DNA from: Helichrysum umbraculigerum
Taxonomy: Eukaryota > Streptophyta > Magnoliopsida > Asterales > Asteraceae
Direction of reading: 5' to 3'
Assembly (NCBI GenBank): GCA_949592205.1
Contig: CATIUR010000006.1
Location: 7,015,001 to 7,079,000, forward strand
Length of the DNA: 64,000 nt
Position numbers and translations under genes: made by a program. The notes below the pieces were generated by a model. It ran no database searches. It saw only the letters and a list, made by a program, of their open reading frames with translations, and was not told the origin of the DNA. Of this stretch, positions 43,418 through 54,020 are shown one piece after another. Numbering within the stretch: position 1 is the first letter of the stretch; each line of letters begins with the position of its first letter.

Positions 43418-46400
43418 TCATTTCTTTGACTGAAAGAACCTTAAACCTATTAGATTGACCAGTTCAATGAAACGTGATCGCAAAAAGGCTTTTGTGAAAA
43501 GGTCCGCACACTGCTTAAGGGTCTCTATATGTACGACATCTATAAGGTGTTTCTCAAAACAATCCCGTATGAAGTGGAACCTAAGTTCAATATGTTTGGT
43601 CTTAGAGTGCTGTACGGGATTGTGGGTGATAGATATAGCAGCTGTATTATCAATATAAATAGGAGTCATAGAGAGATTGAACCCGTAATCACGCAGTTGA
43701 TGCTGAATCCAGAGAACCTGAGAACAGCAACTTGCAGCAGCAACATACTCGGCTTCAGCTGTGGAAATAGCAACCGCAGTCTGCTTTTTGCACTGCCAAG
43801 AAACTAAGCGCGATCCAAGGAACTGACATCCTCCAGTAGTTGACTTCATATCTATCTTGCAGCCACCAAGATCCGAATCCGAATAGGCAGTTAACTCGAA
43901 GTTTTTCTCGTTTGAATACCATAGACCCAGAGATGGCCTAAAAGCGAGATATCCAAAAATGCGTTTTACTGCCTTCATATGAGACACCTTCGGATTTGCT
44001 TGAAATCGTGAGCAGAGAGAAACAGCAAACACGATATCTGGTCTTGAGGCAGTCAGGTACATGAGAGAGCCTATCATTGATCGATAGTCTTTCTCCTTGC
44101 AGTCTTCATCGTCCTCATTAGGTCCAAGATTGTGTCTTGCTTCAATTGGAGTGCCATAGTGTTTACAGTTGAGCAATTCATACCGTTTTAACATGTCAAT
44201 GACATATTTTGACTGATGGATATAAATTCCATTGTCAGATTGCTCAACCTGTAGTCCCAGAAAGAACGTGAGTTCCCCCATAGCACTCATTTCAAACTCA
44301 GATTTCATCAATCTTTCAAAATCTTTGCACAACTGATCATTAGTTGATCCAAAGATTATGTCGTCCACATAGACCTGCACAAGTAACAAATCCGCTCCTT
44401 CCCTTTTGATGAAAAGCGTGCTATCAATCTGTCCTCTATCAAAACCATTCTTCAGTAAGTACGTGGCAAGTCGCTCATACCAAAGTCGAGGAGATTGATG
44501 AAGACCATACAAAGCTTTCTTCAGCTTGCAAACATGATTAGGATGCTTTGGGTCTTCAAAACCGGGAGGCTGACACACATAGATCACTGCGTCAACATCT
44601 CCATATAGAAAAGCACACTTCACGTCAAGTTGATACACTCGGAATCCTTTGAAAGAAGCATAAGCTAGAAAGATCCGAATTGATTCCAAACGAGCAACTG
44701 GAGCGAAAACTTCATCATAGTCAATACCCTCTAGTTGACTATATCCTTGAACTACCAGACGGGCTTTGTTTCGAATAACAGCCCCACGATCATCCATTTT
44801 GTTACGGAAAACCCAACGAGTACCCGTCAAGTGAGCACCCTTGGGTAGAGGAACAATTTCCCAAACATTCATCTTGTTTATTTGCTGTAGTTCCTCCTGC
44901 ATAGCCTCGACCCAAGATGGATCCTTTAAGGCTTGATCAACCTTTTTAGGTTCAATTTGAGACAAATGACATGAATCAATATGAGCTATAAGTCCCAAAA
45001 GCTGCTGAGCTGAAGTCTGCTTTGTTTGCTGTCGTGTTTGAACAGATGCATGAGGATCACCAATGATATCATCAATGGGGTGATCCTTATGTATACGTGT
45101 TTCTGGTATGGCACCTGGCACAAGATCCACACCCAAATTGTTCAAATCTCCCTCAGTTTCAGGAGTAGCAGCAGACTCAGGAATGACTATCTCTTCTTCT
45201 TCTCCTTCATCTTCATGAGAAAATAAGTGAGAGTAGTTCATTGTTTCTTCCACTTCATCTTCTTCTTGAGGTTCCTCTAAAGGAGGCATATTTGGATCAT
45301 ATGGAAGCTCCTTTGTATAGTTGTAAACTGTTTTAGAAGGAGCTGCCGAAGATGGTGGAGTAGGAGATGGTGTTGATGGTGGTGATTTGGTAGTTGTTTT
45401 CGGTTGTGTGGGTGTTGGTGAAGGAGTAGGTGTAGGTTGTGGAGGTGTAGGATTAGTCGGTGGAGGTGCGGGTGTTGCATTAGGAGATGGGTCGGATGGT
45501 TTATTAGTAACGGGTGTATCTTGAGAAATATCAAGTTCATGCAGTATAGAAACCAACTCTTCCGTTTCATCTTCTTCCGGAATATTGAAAGAGTTGAAGA
45601 GGTTTCCATAGTTGAAAAACCAATCCGGACCCGTTCCATGAGGAGGTTCCGTATACCTTAAACACTTCACTTCAAAATGCTCTTCGATCTGATTCGTTGA
45701 TTTATTGAAGACTCTTTTGTTCGGAGAGTTGACTGCATATCCAAGAAAAATCCCTTCAACAGCTTTATCACCAAACTTAGAGACCTTATCTTTTGTAATC
45801 ATGATCAGGCATGGACACCCAAATGGTTCTAGGAACTGTAAATTTGGCTTACGGTTATTAAAAAGTTCATAGCACGTTTTGTTCCTTTTCTTAACCGTGA
45901 GTACTCTGTTGAGAACATAACAAGCAGTATTAACTGCCTCAGCCCAGAATATGATTGGTAACTTGGAGTCAGCTAACATAGTCCGAGCTGTCTCGATAAT
46001 TGTCCTATTCTTTCTTTCTGCGACTCCATTCTGTTGCGGAGTCCTCGGAGCACTAAATTGATGCTCAATACCTCTTGTAGCACAAAACAATTCGAGAGTT
46101 GAGTTCTTGAATTCAGTTCCATTGTCACTTCGTATCCTTTTCACCTTCAAGTTGCTCAGATTTGCCAACTTGTCCAACAAATACACCAGTATCTCAGGAG
46201 TTTCCCCTTTCGTGGTCAAAAAGTAAACCCACGAAAACCTTGAGTAGTCATCAGTAACTACCAAGCAGTAAGACCGACCACCAATACTTTTCGTAGACAC
46301 TGGACCGAAAAGATCCATATGCAGCAACTCCAATGGTGCATTTATGGAATTCACTTGCTTAGACTTATGGGACTTCTTACGTAACTTTCCTTTTTGGCAG

Positions 46401-46951
46401 GAGATACAGTCATCCTTTAGAGCAAACGACTGTTTTGGAACTCCTAGCACTAGGTCATTTTTAGTCAAGAAATTCATTTTTCGAAAATGAATGTGTCCCA
46501 TTCGTCTGTGCCAAAGCAATGAATCCTTTTCAGAAGCCTTAGACAAGAGACACGTATACTCGTTCGATGTCTCAACAGTTCTCATATTCAAAATGTAGGT
46601 GTCATCCTTTCTTGGTGCTCTCAGTAACACCCATTCTTCCGGAATAACATACCCAGGCTTCAGTATCACACACTCAGTCTTTGTGAACGCAGTTGTATAA
46701 TCCTTATCACAGACCTGTGAAACACTTAGCAAGTTGTGCGTAAGCTGTTCCACGTAGTTCACATTTTCAAAACTAACATTGCCGTTAGTTAAGGTTCCTC
46801 TTCCAGAAATAGTTCCCCCAGAATCTCCAGCAAAGGCAACATAACCTCCTGCATGTGGTTTAATATCCACTAGAAGAGATACATCGCCCGTCATATGTCG
46901 CGAGCAGCCGCTATCCAAATACCATTCGCTATCTTTAACGCGTTCTGACTG
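43418..46951 (-). CDS. Element C Pol polyprotein
   Basis: 1,177 residues counted from the acceptor-like site at 46,952; the frame is open to 46,996 without an ATG. Protease DSGCSRHMTGD; integrase zinc finger LLWHRRMGHIHFRKMN and CISCQKGK; core HMDLFGPV, RSDNGTEF, NGVAERKNRTIIE. A long P/T-rich linker (about residues 500-560) is absent from element B. RT with YQLDVKCAFLYGDV and YVDDIIFGSTND; RNase H with AYSDSDLGGC, STAEAEYVAAASC, IYIDNTAAISI and KTKHIELRFHFIRD. All catalytic acidic residues are present and no stops. Homology with pol of B starts at QS, exactly after the candidate acceptor. Confidence 0.93.
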   Translation of the reverse strand, partial: QSERVKDSEWYLDSGCSRHMTGDVSLLVDIKPHAGGYVAFAGDSGGTISGRGTLTNGNVSFENVNYVEQLTHNLLSVSQVCDKDYTTAFTKTECVILKPGYVIPEEWVLLRAPRKDDTYILNMRTVETSNEYTCLLSKASEKDSLLWHRRMGHIHFRKMNFLTKNDLVLGVPKQSFALKDDCISCQKGKLRKKSHKSKQVNSINAPLELLHMDLFGPVSTKSIGGRSYCLVVTDDYSRFSWVYFLTTKGETPEILVYLLDKLANLSNLKVKRIRSDNGTEFKNSTLELFCATRGIEHQFSAPRTPQQNGVAERKNRTIIETARTMLADSKLPIIFWAEAVNTACYVLNRVLTVKKRNKTCYELFNNRKPNLQFLEPFGCPCLIMITKDKVSKFGDKAVEGIFLGYAVNSPNKRVFNKSTNQIEEHFEVKCLRYTEPPHGTGPDWFFNYGNLFNSFNIPEEDETEELVSILHELDISQDTPVTNKPSDPSPNATPAPPPTNPTPPQPTPTPSPTPTQPKTTTKSPPSTPSPTPPSSAAPSKTVYNYTKELPYDPNMPPLEEPQEEDEVEETMNYSHLFSHEDEGEEEEIVIPESAATPETEGDLNNLGVDLVPGAIPETRIHKDHPIDDIIGDPHASVQTRQQTKQTSAQQLLGLIAHIDSCHLSQIEPKKVDQALKDPSWVEAMQEELQQINKMNVWEIVPLPKGAHLTGTRWVFRNKMDDRGAVIRNKARLVVQGYSQLEGIDYDEVFAPVARLESIRIFLAYASFKGFRVYQLDVKCAFLYGDVDAVIYVCQPPGFEDPKHPNHVCKLKKALYGLHQSPRLWYERLATYLLKNGFDRGQIDSTLFIKREGADLLLVQVYVDDIIFGSTNDQLCKDFERLMKSEFEMSAMGELTFFLGLQVEQSDNGIYIHQSKYVIDMLKRYELLNCKHYGTPIEARHNLGPNEDDEDCKEKDYRSMIGSLMYLTASRPDIVFAVSLCSRFQANPKVSHMKAVKRIFGYLAFRPSLGLWYSNEKNFELTAYSDSDLGGCKIDMKSTTGGCQFLGSRLVSWQCKKQTAVAISTAEAEYVAAASCCSQVLWIQHQLRDYGFNLSMTPIYIDNTAAISITHNPVQHSKTKHIELRFHFIRDCFEKHLIDVVHIETLKQCADLFTKAFLRSRFIELVNLIGLRFFQSKK

Positions 46952-47040
46952 CTGCAACACACAAACAAAGGAGATTAGTGAGAAACGGTGACCCAAGCCT
47001 TTACAGACTTAGGTCGACCGTGGTCATCAACAATAATCAC
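46952..47040 (-). promoter_or_regulatory. Candidate alternative intron joining gag to pol, element C
   Basis: Minus strand: donor GAC|GTGATT at a gag codon boundary, branch-like CACTAAT, pyrimidine tract ending GTGTTGCAG, then CAGTCAG in the pol frame. 89 nt. The gag-pol frame offset differs from that of B, yet both splices are phase 0. Confidence 0.45.
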
Positions 47041-47597
47041 GTCAGATAGAATTTTATCTTTAAACAAATTAGCCTTTTTATCTGATGTGTTATTGTTGAC
47101 GACTGAAGAGTCAACATCAGACTCTTTACGTTTCCAAACTTTTGAAGATTCGGAAATGGTAATAGAAGTAATGTTGGGCTTTTGAATTGGCAAAGGTTTT
47201 TGCTCAACATTACTTGGTTTCGAAACAGGCTTCAAAACAGGCTTGGGAGAGGTAGAGTAACGCCTAGGTGGAGATTTAGAAAAAGAGTTTTTATAAACAG
47301 ATGTCCTAGGCATCTTTCTCCCATATCGCTGATTTGACAGCTTTGGACATTCACGGATTAAATGTCCTTGTTTCTTGCAATAGAAACAAGAACGAGTCTC
47401 AACAAACGGTTGAGGCTGAGGAATTACCACAGGAGGTGGAGAAACATTTCTAGAACATGAACATTTAGTACATGTCTTAGAAAATGTTTGTTTTGGTTGA
47501 GAGGTTGATGTTGATGGTTTATCATACGAAACATTTTCATTTACTGATTTTCTTTGCAAAATCTTTACAGGTGACTGTAAAGATTGTTGTTTCGTGT
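46975..47597 (-). pseudogene. Element C gag, C-terminal part after the frameshift
   Basis: Second zinc knuckle CFYCKKQGHLIRECP and the conserved terminus DHGRPKSVKAWVTVSH, as in Gag of B and E. It lies in a different frame from the upstream 720 residues. Open without ATG to about 47,600, where the two frames meet near ggaaaagcaaag, so a single-base change split one original gag. The stop is followed by the pol acceptor-like site. Confidence 0.85.
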
Positions 47598-49760
47598 TTA
47601 AAACTTTGCTTTTCCTTTATTTGGTTGAACCTTATTTTCAGGTTCAACCTTTGAAATCACTTTTTCAGGTTTAAATGCAACCTTCTTAACCTCCGGATAC
47701 TCCTGATCCGTAATGTCCTCAATCTCAACAATCTCCTCTACACTAACAGGAGATTCATTCTTTACTTCAACATTCTCCTTATCACTAACTGGAGATTCAT
47801 GCACTGACTTAACAAACTTTGGCAAGGGGTACTCTGGCCGCATGGTTTTCTCCTTTGCCGGTTTGTTATTTTTGGTCTCTTTAGCATCTTTAGCTTTTAA
47901 ACCATAGAGCTTGGACCAGTCAACTGGAATCTCTTCAAAGCCTTCCTTAACAGGCAGGGGACAACAAGTAGTAGGAGGGGGAACTGAGTTGTATCCCAAT
48001 CCCTCATTCTTTTTCCCTTTAGTACCATGCTTGCTAAGGATTTCATTGAAGACAACTGTTGAGGAATTTGAGCCTAAAATTTTACTCTTATAATTCTCAT
48101 ACTCAGCTTTTAAATCTGTAAGTTCTTTATTTAAAAGTTCAATTTCAACAAGATAGCTTTTAATGGCATCTTCTTGACTAAAAACCTTAGATTTATATTT
48201 CTGAGTATCTAACCGATGAGCCTCAAGATGATTTTCATAAAGTTTCTCATTAGCTTTTAAAAAATTATTTGAGTCGGTTAGTTTTTCATTCTTTTTCCTC
48301 AATTCAGCTGTCTCTATCTGATATGCCTTTAAAGATTCAGTTAACTTTATGCATGAAATACAATTTAACGGTTCATCATGTACCTCATTCACAATGTGAG
48401 CCATCAGACACTGTTGGTAATGCTGGGAGACAGGCGTCCAATCTTGACTTGTAGGCTCAAAAGCAATCAGGGCATTATCAGCAATCCCTCTCTTGGTAAC
48501 TTCCGTTTCTTTGGCCTTTGGAGGAGTAGACGGTGTTGTAAATCCCGATGCTGGCATTTTGGGTTTCTCGCACTCCCTGGCGAAGTGACCCAAATTTTGA
48601 CAATTGTAACATCGGACCTTACTCTTGTCAAATCCAAAGCCAGTCTTTCCATCACCCTCCAAGCTTTTACGCCCTGTCCTCTGCAAAAACTTCTGAATTC
48701 TGCGGGTGATCATTGCCACATTCCAAGTCAAATCCATTTGCTCCAGATCGTCTTCATCAAGCTGAGCATAGTCCTCCTTAGTCAACTCCAAAGTTAGATT
48801 CGGTTGAGTAACCAAATCCTTGTAAGAGCTTAAGAAAGCTGTGTAGATTGCAGCTTGCTCCTGAATAGCAGGTGAAACTTGAACCTGTTGTTGATTTGAA
48901 GAAGGTCCAGTCATAAAAACCGAATGAATCCCATCAGAAGAAGAAGAATTCGATGAAGCATTTGTATTTGATACAAAGGCAACTCCAGATCCATAAGTCT
49001 TTCCAGAGTTGATCTGAACACCATACACACTAGGATTCTGAACAGCAGAACCAGACCTAGTTTCTTTCTTCTTAATCTCCATCGCGTGAGCTTGAAGATC
49101 CCCTATCAACGCATCCAAAGACATGTTTGCAAGTTCTTCATTTTCCTTTAAAAATTGAACTTTAATATCCCAAGAACTCGGCAACACATCCAGCAGCTTC
49201 TTATTTACTTCAATTGAAGGAAAAGTATAACCCCCTTCAAACAACTCACCAACTAACCGTGAGTACCTAGTAAATAAAGAAGTCGTGTCTTCATCAGGAA
49301 GGATGTCAAAGATATCGTACTGTTTCTTAATCAGTTCGAGCTTTGCTTCCTTGTACTTATCATTCCCTCCACAACGAGTTTCAATAGCCTTCCACAAATC
49401 AAAGGCTGTTTCATGAGTTCTGAAAAGCCATAGCACATCCTTCGTTAAACACATTTTAATCATTGAGAAAGATTTTCTTTCAGTATCAAAATCTTTCTTT
49501 TCCTCGGGAGACATGGCTTTATAGGGCTTAGCAGGACGAATACCCCGGTATTCTCCTTCAGCTAATGGAGCTACATAACGCTCACGTAATGGTCCCCATA
49601 ATTCTGGACAATGGAAATCAATATATTGCTCAACTCGGTCTCTCCAGTACACGTAATCCATGTCCGCAGTAAAAAGTGGAGGTTTATTACTTGAACCTAT
49701 ATCATTGCCTTGTTTAATCATTTCCCGAAGTCCTCTAATATCCTCTTTATCAGCTGCCAT
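47598..49760 (-). CDS. Element C Gag, N-terminal 720 residues
   Basis: ATG at 49,760 (MAADKEDIRG). Capsid-type copia gag domain over about 230 residues (YVYWRDRVEQYIDF, ETRCGGNDKYKEAKL, LPSSWDIKVQFL). Zinc knuckle 1, CYNCQNLGHFAREC, is near residue 390, then a coiled-coil-prone K/E/L segment (about 480-580), and a charged E/K/V-rich tail. It ends early, relative to Gag of B, at the frameshift near 47,600, losing the second knuckle. Palindromes occupy the leader upstream (49,799-50,106). Confidence 0.88.
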   Translation of the reverse strand: MAADKEDIRGLREMIKQGNDIGSSNKPPLFTADMDYVYWRDRVEQYIDFHCPELWGPLRERYVAPLAEGEYRGIRPAKPYKAMSPEEKKDFDTERKSFSMIKMCLTKDVLWLFRTHETAFDLWKAIETRCGGNDKYKEAKLELIKKQYDIFDILPDEDTTSLFTRYSRLVGELFEGGYTFPSIEVNKKLLDVLPSSWDIKVQFLKENEELANMSLDALIGDLQAHAMEIKKKETRSGSAVQNPSVYGVQINSGKTYGSGVAFVSNTNASSNSSSSDGIHSVFMTGPSSNQQQVQVSPAIQEQAAIYTAFLSSYKDLVTQPNLTLELTKEDYAQLDEDDLEQMDLTWNVAMITRRIQKFLQRTGRKSLEGDGKTGFGFDKSKVRCYNCQNLGHFARECEKPKMPASGFTTPSTPPKAKETEVTKRGIADNALIAFEPTSQDWTPVSQHYQQCLMAHIVNEVHDEPLNCISCIKLTESLKAYQIETAELRKKNEKLTDSNNFLKANEKLYENHLEAHRLDTQKYKSKVFSQEDAIKSYLVEIELLNKELTDLKAEYENYKSKILGSNSSTVVFNEILSKHGTKGKKNEGLGYNSVPPPTTCCPLPVKEGFEEIPVDWSKLYGLKAKDAKETKNNKPAKEKTMRPEYPLPKFVKSVHESPVSDKENVEVKNESPVSVEEIVEIEDITDQEYPEVKKVAFKPEKVISKVEPENKVQPNKGKAKF

Positions 49761-49798
49761 TGTAAATACTTAATCGAAAAATCAAACTTCTGGTCTTA

Positions 49799-50106
49799 GC
49801 GACGTAGAGGGGTACGTCGCAAAAAGGATATGCGACGTAGATGGGTACGTCGCAAAAAGGATATGCGACGTAGATGGGTACGTCGCAAAAAGCAAATGAT
49901 TCAATTAAGAATCAGAAAGTGCGACGTAGAGTGGTACGTCGCAGAATCAGGCTACGTCGCAACGCAGCGTCGCAGAAGACTAATTAAAGTCAAAATAGCG
50001 ACGTAGAGAGGTACGTCGCAACGGTACGTCGCACGAACTAATTAAAGTTCAAAAACACTACGTCGCACGCGACGTCGCAGCTTACGTCGCTTTGCTACGT
50101 CGCAAA
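49799..50106. repeat. Palindrome array in the gag leader of element C
   Basis: About ten GCGACGTAG...TACGTCGC pairs or half-sites, e.g. at 49,799-49,821 and 49,831-49,853. Ends about 40 bp upstream (minus strand) of the gag ATG. Equivalent in position to 20,093-20,372 of element B. Confidence 0.9.
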
Positions 50107-50320
50107 ACGTGCTGAGCAGCGGCCAAAAACCCTAAAAACGAATTTTTAACCCTAAAATCAAAACCACGAATGTCGAACGACTGAAACCTTCAAGAATCCC
50201 AATAATACTGATCGAAAACCTGTAAAAACACAAAACAAACGTAATAAACACGAAAACTCACGAATATCACGTCCTTTTAAAAACCAAACTCGATCCGAAT
50301 CGCCAAAAACGAGCCTCACT

Positions 50321-50332
50321 GCTCTGATACCA
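50321..50332 (-). other. Primer-binding site of element C
   Basis: Minus-strand TGGTATCAGAGC two bases after the 5' LTR. Confidence 0.9.
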
Positions 50333-50334
50333 GT

Positions 50335-50744
50335 TGTTTGTCCCTTACTTAGGATCTAGAACGAACCGAGTCAATCCAATCGATGGCGGAAACAACGATT
50401 AGATTATTAACTAAACACACGAACAATCAATACGCAATGAATATCAAACGAACGTAATATTATTGATTATAGTCGATCAGATTACAGAGAATTTCGACAA
50501 ATTGCGTTTAGGGTTTCGTCAACCCTAAAACAGAAAACACAAATCGTATTTATACAAAAACTGGCACCTGCGACGTAGCACGCTACGTCGCAGGCCCAAG
50601 CCCATGCGACGTCTGCTACGTCGCAGGCCCAATACCTGACGTCGCACCTGCGACGTAGTGCGCTACGTCGCAGGAGTCAGAAATACAAAACTAAATACGA
50701 ACTACGAACTAGACCAACTGACAGACACTAAACATGTACTAACA
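50335..50744 (-). repeat. 5' LTR of element C
   Basis: 410 bp; two differences from the 3' LTR by eye. Palindromes about 50,567-50,680; minus-strand TATA-like GTATAAATAC at about 50,547-50,555. Confidence 0.93.
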
Positions 50745-51284
50745 AGCATTCACGAGGGCAAATTACTTGGTACTTGATTGTACCCTTACTTACTGTTAAG
50801 CTTCAACTATGGTGCTCATGGCAATGTATATCGAAACTATTGCAACTTTGCAATATTTACTTACTTATACTACTTGATGTGTTCAAACTGTTCTTTACTA
50901 TAAACCTGTGAGATTCATCAACCTTTTGGTTGACCTTTTTAATCATGCATTCTCAGGTACGCAGCTTGAGTAGGGATGCCCAGCAGGATCTACTTATATG
51001 CTAAGCTAGTACGAGTCGCATGCATACACTTATGAAGATTTTACTGGCATTATCTTTTGTACTATGATTATGTAACTAAAATCTTTAGAATCAGTTTGCG
51101 AACTCACTAATGATGTATCTATATGACTTATTACTTTTGAAAACTTATGTAATATACTGTATTGCAATGTATTTTCTAAAAACGTCTCATTTAGAGTCGT
51201 TTACTATATATCTTGTGCTTTGGTTATTGATTAGTCATGCCCCGACCCGATTCGCTTCCGCAACCCGAATTAGGGGGTGTGACA

Positions 51285-53359
51285 GATTGGTATCAGAGCC
51301 TAAGGTTATAGTGAACTAGGTTGCATGTAGTGGGCCTAGACTATGACCGTTAGGCAGTATTCCTTATTAGGTATGATTGGTTCAGGGATTACATCATACA
51401 AGTTTAATTTAACATAGCCTGATCAACTATGTACAATTAAATGAAGATGATGTGAGATCTGAAATGGTCATGTTGAACAGGAATGCAATAGTTGACTCTG
51501 ACCACGAGAGAACCGGGACTCATACTTATCTATGCTAGACACAACTAGGTGGATATATAAATATATATATGATATATACCTGTCTGAACAAACTATGAAT
51601 TATTATATGTGATATATAATAATAGATATAGGATACTTGGTAACACACCTGTTATAGTACAACCAACTTTCTCACCGTAACGTCTGCAACATTATTTCAC
51701 CGTTATAGTTAACAGTGGGAATAGGTATACTTTAGGCTATCGTTGTATAGGCTTCCGTTACTTATTTCGTAAGATCATTAGAGCTGACAACCTATTCCGC
51801 TGGACATCATACACCTTTGAGGAAAAATTTATCTCACATCCTTTCCTACCATTAGTAGTAACATCATTTTCATCCGGACAGATATTGGTCCAAGATATTA
51901 CAAAATTCTCGAAAACTTATCATAATTTTCAACTCTCGTAATCTTTGGACACGCATGTACAATGATTACAATTAGTTACAAAAACATCAACTTAACATGA
52001 AACCTTTATGTCATAGGAAATGACTGAACACTCCAACAACAATCACACGTCAGAGGATGACCAACTCAGTGAGGAACATATGTTGTTTCTTTACCTTCTT
52101 ACCTTAGATAGCGACACAGGATTAGCAACTGAAGAAGTGTCAGAAGAGATGACGCTTGAGGAGGAAACTGTGAAACAACCGGTGGAATCGGTAATAGTAC
52201 CTGCATTGCTTACTGCCAAGGGGAATACTAAGATAGCCCAATCAAATGCAGCCCCTAGCTACACTATTGATAACCTTACTGCTACTACTTTAGCTACTAC
52301 CACATCCCTTACCAACGTACCCATTACTGGTAATATAGGCACGAAAGTTGTCCACTTCCTTAATGAAACCCTCAACCTACTTCGAAATCAGCTGACTGAA
52401 GCACGGGGAGACATTATTGATTTAAGACAAATTGCTTACCAGAGTGAAAAACGTTCTCAAGAGTACGAACTGCGCATGCTAACAATGGAGAATAATCTAA
52501 GACAATTAATGCTACTTAGTCCGACTGTTCAAGATACGAATATCTTAGTTGGTAGCCCTACCCCCCAAGTAACTGAACATGGTATTCTTACTGAGGAGAA
52601 TACCGAGACAAGGATGACCAACCCTAAAAGGAATTTAGAAGAGATTCCCATTAACCATCCTACTCAACCTCAAACAAAAAGGGCAAAAACAGTCCAGACT
52701 TACAAAGGAAAACAACCCTTCTGCTCCCTATGCAGCCGACATCATAAGGGGTCATGTGTCGAGCCCTGCAGCCGATGCAAACTAATTGGACATCAAGTTG
52801 CTGACTGCAAATTCCCTCCTATGAGCAGAGGCTCTAAAACCTTGAAAGTTTGCTTTAAGTGTGGAACTACTGGACACTACAAAATTAACTGTCCACTACT
52901 GACAACTAAAGATCTTGCGAACAACACCAATGAAACTAAGCTTGACCCAACCAATACTGTGGGTATGTCTTTATATGATAACTTGATTTCTTGGAAACTA
53001 ATAGAGTTTAGCTTATACTACTACACTACTGATTGCTACAGACTGTATGAACACAGTGGGATTTACTACATTACTCTAGGTTACTAGTACAAAGCGTAGC
53101 TACACCTTAGTGACTGACTGACCGACTGACCTTGTCCTACCGACAAAATGGTCGATTACATTACAACACGCTTTCTCTATTCCTTTAATGGCCAGTAGGG
53201 CATTAGCTTAACAAGGGGAGGAAGGTAACACTGGATTGAGGTTATATCACTCTTAGTAGACTCACACACTTTCTTAGAATACGCACCGACTATTACTTTG
53301 ACACACTAATAATTACTACGAATAAATTTCGGGACGAAATTCTCCTAACAAGGGGAGAA
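51285..53359 (+). repeat. Internal domain 1 of element D
   Basis: Primer-binding site TGGTATCAGAGC (51,288-51,299), a 720-bp noncoding leader, the gag-like ORF (52,020-53,087), a 270-bp tail with tttcgggacgaaattc, and purine tract caaggggagaa (53,349-53,359). Nearly identical to internal domain 2. Confidence 0.85.
52020..53087 (+). CDS. Element D gag-like protein, copy 1
   Basis: 355 residues from ATG 52,020. Acidic N-terminus, S/T-rich middle, predicted coiled coil (about 115-170, LNETLNLLRNQLTEARGDII), a basic segment (TKRAKTVQTYKGKQ), then a short CSLCSRHHKGSC motif and two CCHC knuckles, CSRCKLIGHQVADC and CFKCGTTGHYKINC (about residues 255-300). The triple cysteine arrangement is typical of Ty3/gypsy Gag. 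Short for a full Gag; capsid homology is not obvious. Would bind the element's RNA; enzymes must come from another element. Intact. Confidence 0.85.
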   Translation: MTEHSNNNHTSEDDQLSEEHMLFLYLLTLDSDTGLATEEVSEEMTLEEETVKQPVESVIVPALLTAKGNTKIAQSNAAPSYTIDNLTATTLATTTSLTNVPITGNIGTKVVHFLNETLNLLRNQLTEARGDIIDLRQIAYQSEKRSQEYELRMLTMENNLRQLMLLSPTVQDTNILVGSPTPQVTEHGILTEENTETRMTNPKRNLEEIPINHPTQPQTKRAKTVQTYKGKQPFCSLCSRHHKGSCVEPCSRCKLIGHQVADCKFPPMSRGSKTLKVCFKCGTTGHYKINCPLLTTKDLANNTNETKLDPTNTVGMSLYDNLISWKLIEFSLYYYTTDCYRLYEHSGIYYITLGY

Positions 53360-54020
53360 TGTGACACCCGGTCAAAAATCACCCAAAATTTGGTCCAAAT
53401 TTAAACTTTTATTTCAAGTATAATATACTTAAAATACCAAAGCGTACAAGTATTATATATATGATTATATGTATATATAACACAAAACAATTATTCAAAA
53501 ATCGCGTATAAACAAATCACGCAGGAATTCAAATACGGACGTTGGTGAAACTATTATTAAATAATATGAAATTATTTAATAACATTTATAATTACTTTAT
53601 ATTATGTTTATAATATAACGAACACGTACGTTTTGCTTAAAACGTAACCGAACGCTATGAAAACGTGCGAAACGTGCCCAACCGACGAAATAAATCAAAG
53701 TTATATTTTTATAACTTAAAACTAAGTATTTTGATAAAATACTTCAGGTAAAAATATTACTATTACACGTATATATTTATAACGTTTAAAAACGTTACAC
53801 GATAAGAATAAACGAACAATTAGCAACCGACGACCAAACGAAAACCCAAATTACATTTTAGTAACCTAAAATATATTACTTGAGTAAAACTTTCACTAAA
53901 AATATCGTGACTTAAATCGTTAACGAAAACTAATACATAAAACGTTTAACGTTTAAACGACCGACCAAAAGATCGGGTAAACAAACACCGCATGGAGCGT
54001 AACTTTGGGGAACAATTTAT

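Larger units (their letters stand above)
38197..50744 (-). mobile_element. SIRE-type copia retrotransposon C, nested in LTR1 of D
   Basis: Minus-strand element. 410-bp LTRs at 50,335-50,744 (5') and 38,197-38,606 (3') differ at two sites by eye. Target duplication AGCAT (38,192-38,196 and 50,745-50,749). Order along the minus strand: LTR, primer-binding site, palindromes, gag, pol, spacer, palindromes, env-like ORF, purine tract, LTR. 12.5 kb. Pol and the env-like ORF are intact; gag has one frameshift. Closest relative in the window is element B. Confidence 0.95.
35237..51284 (+). repeat. LTR1 of element D (split by element C)
   Basis: TGTGACACCC ... GGGTGTGACA. About 3.5 kb when element C (38,197-50,744) and one AGCAT are discounted. 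A CT-rich segment near 35,990-36,060 may be the untranslated start of the transcript. Lacks the 0.3-kb MITE found in LTR3. Confidence 0.85.

Noticed and set aside
45277..45639. 120-codon frame inside pol of element C
   Set aside because: H/L-rich reading of the P/T-rich linker in a wrong frame.
51110..51319. 69-codon ORF repeated at 56,847
   Set aside because: Spans the LTR end and primer-binding site of D; identical only because the DNA is duplicated.
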